Shown piece after piece: positions 59,158 through 60,087 of a stretch of 60,087 nt of DNA. This DNA comes from Serratia bockelmannii (GTDB lineage Bacteria > Pseudomonadota > Gammaproteobacteria > Enterobacterales > Enterobacteriaceae). Made by a program: the position numbers and the translations under genes. Below the pieces are notes generated by a model that was not told the origin of the DNA, searched no databases, and was given only the letters and a program-made list of their open reading frames with translations. The DNA lies in contig NZ_VOUX01000026.1 in NCBI RefSeq assembly GCF_008011855.1, forward strand, positions 1-60,087, in the 5' to 3' direction. Within the stretch, counting starts at the first letter, position 1; the number at the start of each line of letters is the position of its first letter.

Positions 59158-59965
59158 CAGCACCGCCACACCTCGCCCGACGGTGCTGGTTTTTGATTCC
59201 GGCGTCGGCGGGTTGTCGGTGTATCAGGAGGTTCGGCAGTTGCTGCCGGATCTCCACTATATATACGCTTTCGACAACGTGGCGTTCCCCTACGGCGAGA
59301 AGTCCGAAGAGTTTATCGTTGAGCGCGTGCTGGAAATTGTCGGCGCGGTACAGCAACGTCATCCTCTGGCGATTGTCGTCATCGCCTGCAACACCGCCAG
59401 CACGGTCTCCTTGCCGGCTCTGCGCGAGCGTTTCAGTTTCCCTGTCGTGGGCGTGGTGCCCGCCATCAAACCGGCGGCCCGCCTTACCGTTAACGGCATT
59501 GTCGGCCTGTTGGCGACCCGCGGCACCGTACAGCGCAGCTATACCCATGAGCTGATTTCCCGTTTCGCCACCGACTGCAAGATTGAACTGCTGGGCTCTT
59601 CAGAACTGGTGGAGCTGGCGGAAGCCAAGCTGCATGGCGAAGCCGTGCCGCTACCGGTGCTGAAGAAGATCCTGCATCCGTGGCTGAGCATGCGCGAGCC
59701 GCCGGATACCGTCGTGCTGGGCTGCACCCATTTCCCTCTATTAGCTGAAGAGCTGATGCAAGTGTTGCCGGAAGGCACCCGATTGGTGGATTCCGGCGCG
59801 GCGATTGCCCGTCGCACCGCCTGGCTCATCTCTACGCAGGAAAACCTGGTCTCGAGCCAGGAAGAGAATCTGGCGTATTGCATGGCGTTAAATGAAGATA
59901 CTGACGCTTTATTGCCCGTTTTGCAGGGCTATGGCTTTAAATCGTTGAAAATACTGCCGCTTTAA
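59102..59965 (+). CDS. murI: Glutamate racemase
   Basis: Makes D-glutamate for peptidoglycan. It has 287 residues. Catalytic cysteines lie in [13 protein letters not shown] and [10 protein letters not shown], and the first signature is [12 protein letters not shown]. The N-terminal extension (about 22 residues before [10 protein letters not shown]) is like the E. coli form that is activated by UDP-MurNAc-Ala. Its start lies inside btuB in another frame, so translational coupling is likely. The rRNA operon promoter follows. Confidence 0.96.
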   Translation: MATLLQEENTTSLEAIPSNSTATPRPTVLVFDSGVGGLSVYQEVRQLLPDLHYIYAFDNVAFPYGEKSEEFIVERVLEIVGAVQQRHPLAIVVIACNTASTVSLPALRERFSFPVVGVVPAIKPAARLTVNGIVGLLATRGTVQRSYTHELISRFATDCKIELLGSSELVELAEAKLHGEAVPLPVLKKILHPWLSMREPPDTVVLGCTHFPLLAEELMQVLPEGTRLVDSGAAIARRTAWLISTQENLVSSQEENLAYCMALNEDTDALLPVLQGYGFKSLKILPL

Positions 59966-60016
59966 CGGTGTTTTGGTTAAACATTCAACGGTCGGAAAAA
60001 ATATTGAAAATAGGGG

Positions 60017-60053
60017 TTGCGGCCTGCCGAGAACTCCCTATAATGCGCCTCCA
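60017..60053 (+). promoter_or_regulatory. rRNA operon P1 promoter
   Basis: TTGCGG (60017-60022), a 16-base spacer, TATAAT (60039-60044), the GC-rich discriminator GCGCC, and a start A near 60053 match enterobacterial rrn P1. Upstream A/T-rich DNA (59980-60012) suits an UP element. In E. coli an rrn operon follows murI too; the 16S gene lies outside the window. Confidence 0.93.
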
Positions 60054-60087
60054 CTGACCGGGAACAACGACTGACAAGCCGCCGGGT

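Overview
The window is about 60 kb of enterobacterial chromosome. It has high GC and dense single-copy housekeeping genes, almost all recognisable by protein identity with Escherichia coli/Yersinia orthologues. High GC, an argCBGH cluster that includes argG, and a peroxiredoxin-glutaredoxin hybrid divergent from oxyR point to Serratia, most like the S. marcescens group (inference from gene content; no search was run). I see no prophage, insertion sequence, tRNA or CRISPR array. Every gene appears intact.

Layout. 1-7.5 kb: the start of an unidentified minus-strand gene, the minus-strand gpmI-envC-yibQ operon, then plus-strand yibN-grxC-secB-gpsA-cysE. 7.5-9.1 kb: two accessory genes, a DUF3313 lipoprotein and a CHAD-domain protein. 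9.1-12.4 kb: trmL, cpxA-cpxR and divergent cpxP, whose 3' end carries the CpxQ small RNA. 12.4-18 kb: fieF, pfkA, sbp, tpiA, yiiQ and a DUF805 protein. 18-22 kb: an operon of a cysteine-rich winged-helix regulator with fpr, then emrD and a TehA-like channel. 21.9-25.5 kb: glpF-glpK-glpX. 26-34.5 kb: zapB, rraA, menA, hslV-hslU, ftsN, cytR, priA, rpmE. 34.8-40.2 kb: the methionine cluster metJ / metB-metL / metF. 40.3-49 kb: ppc and divergent argE / argC-argB-argG-argH. 49-53.1 kb: hicA-hicB toxin-antitoxin, a dihydrolipoamide-dehydrogenase-like flavoprotein, the hybrid peroxiredoxin and oxyR. 53.1-60 kb: sthA, fabR-yijD, trmA, a cobalamin riboswitch with btuB, murI, and finally the P1 promoter of a ribosomal RNA operon whose genes lie just outside.

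How it fits together. The regulatory DNA explains much of the layout. There is a perfect CpxR box between cpxR and cpxP, tandem met boxes at metJ/metB and metF, paired ARG boxes between argE and argC, a correctly phased OxyR site between oxyR and the peroxidase, a sigma-32 promoter for hslVU, a GlpR operator before glpF, and a B12 riboswitch before btuB. The most interesting points for follow-up are the regulator-fpr operon with its own palindrome, the peroxidase plus flavoprotein pair beside oxyR (a possible dedicated peroxide-reducing chain), a MetJ-like operator overlapping the btuB promoter, and a strong terminator separating glpX from glpFK.
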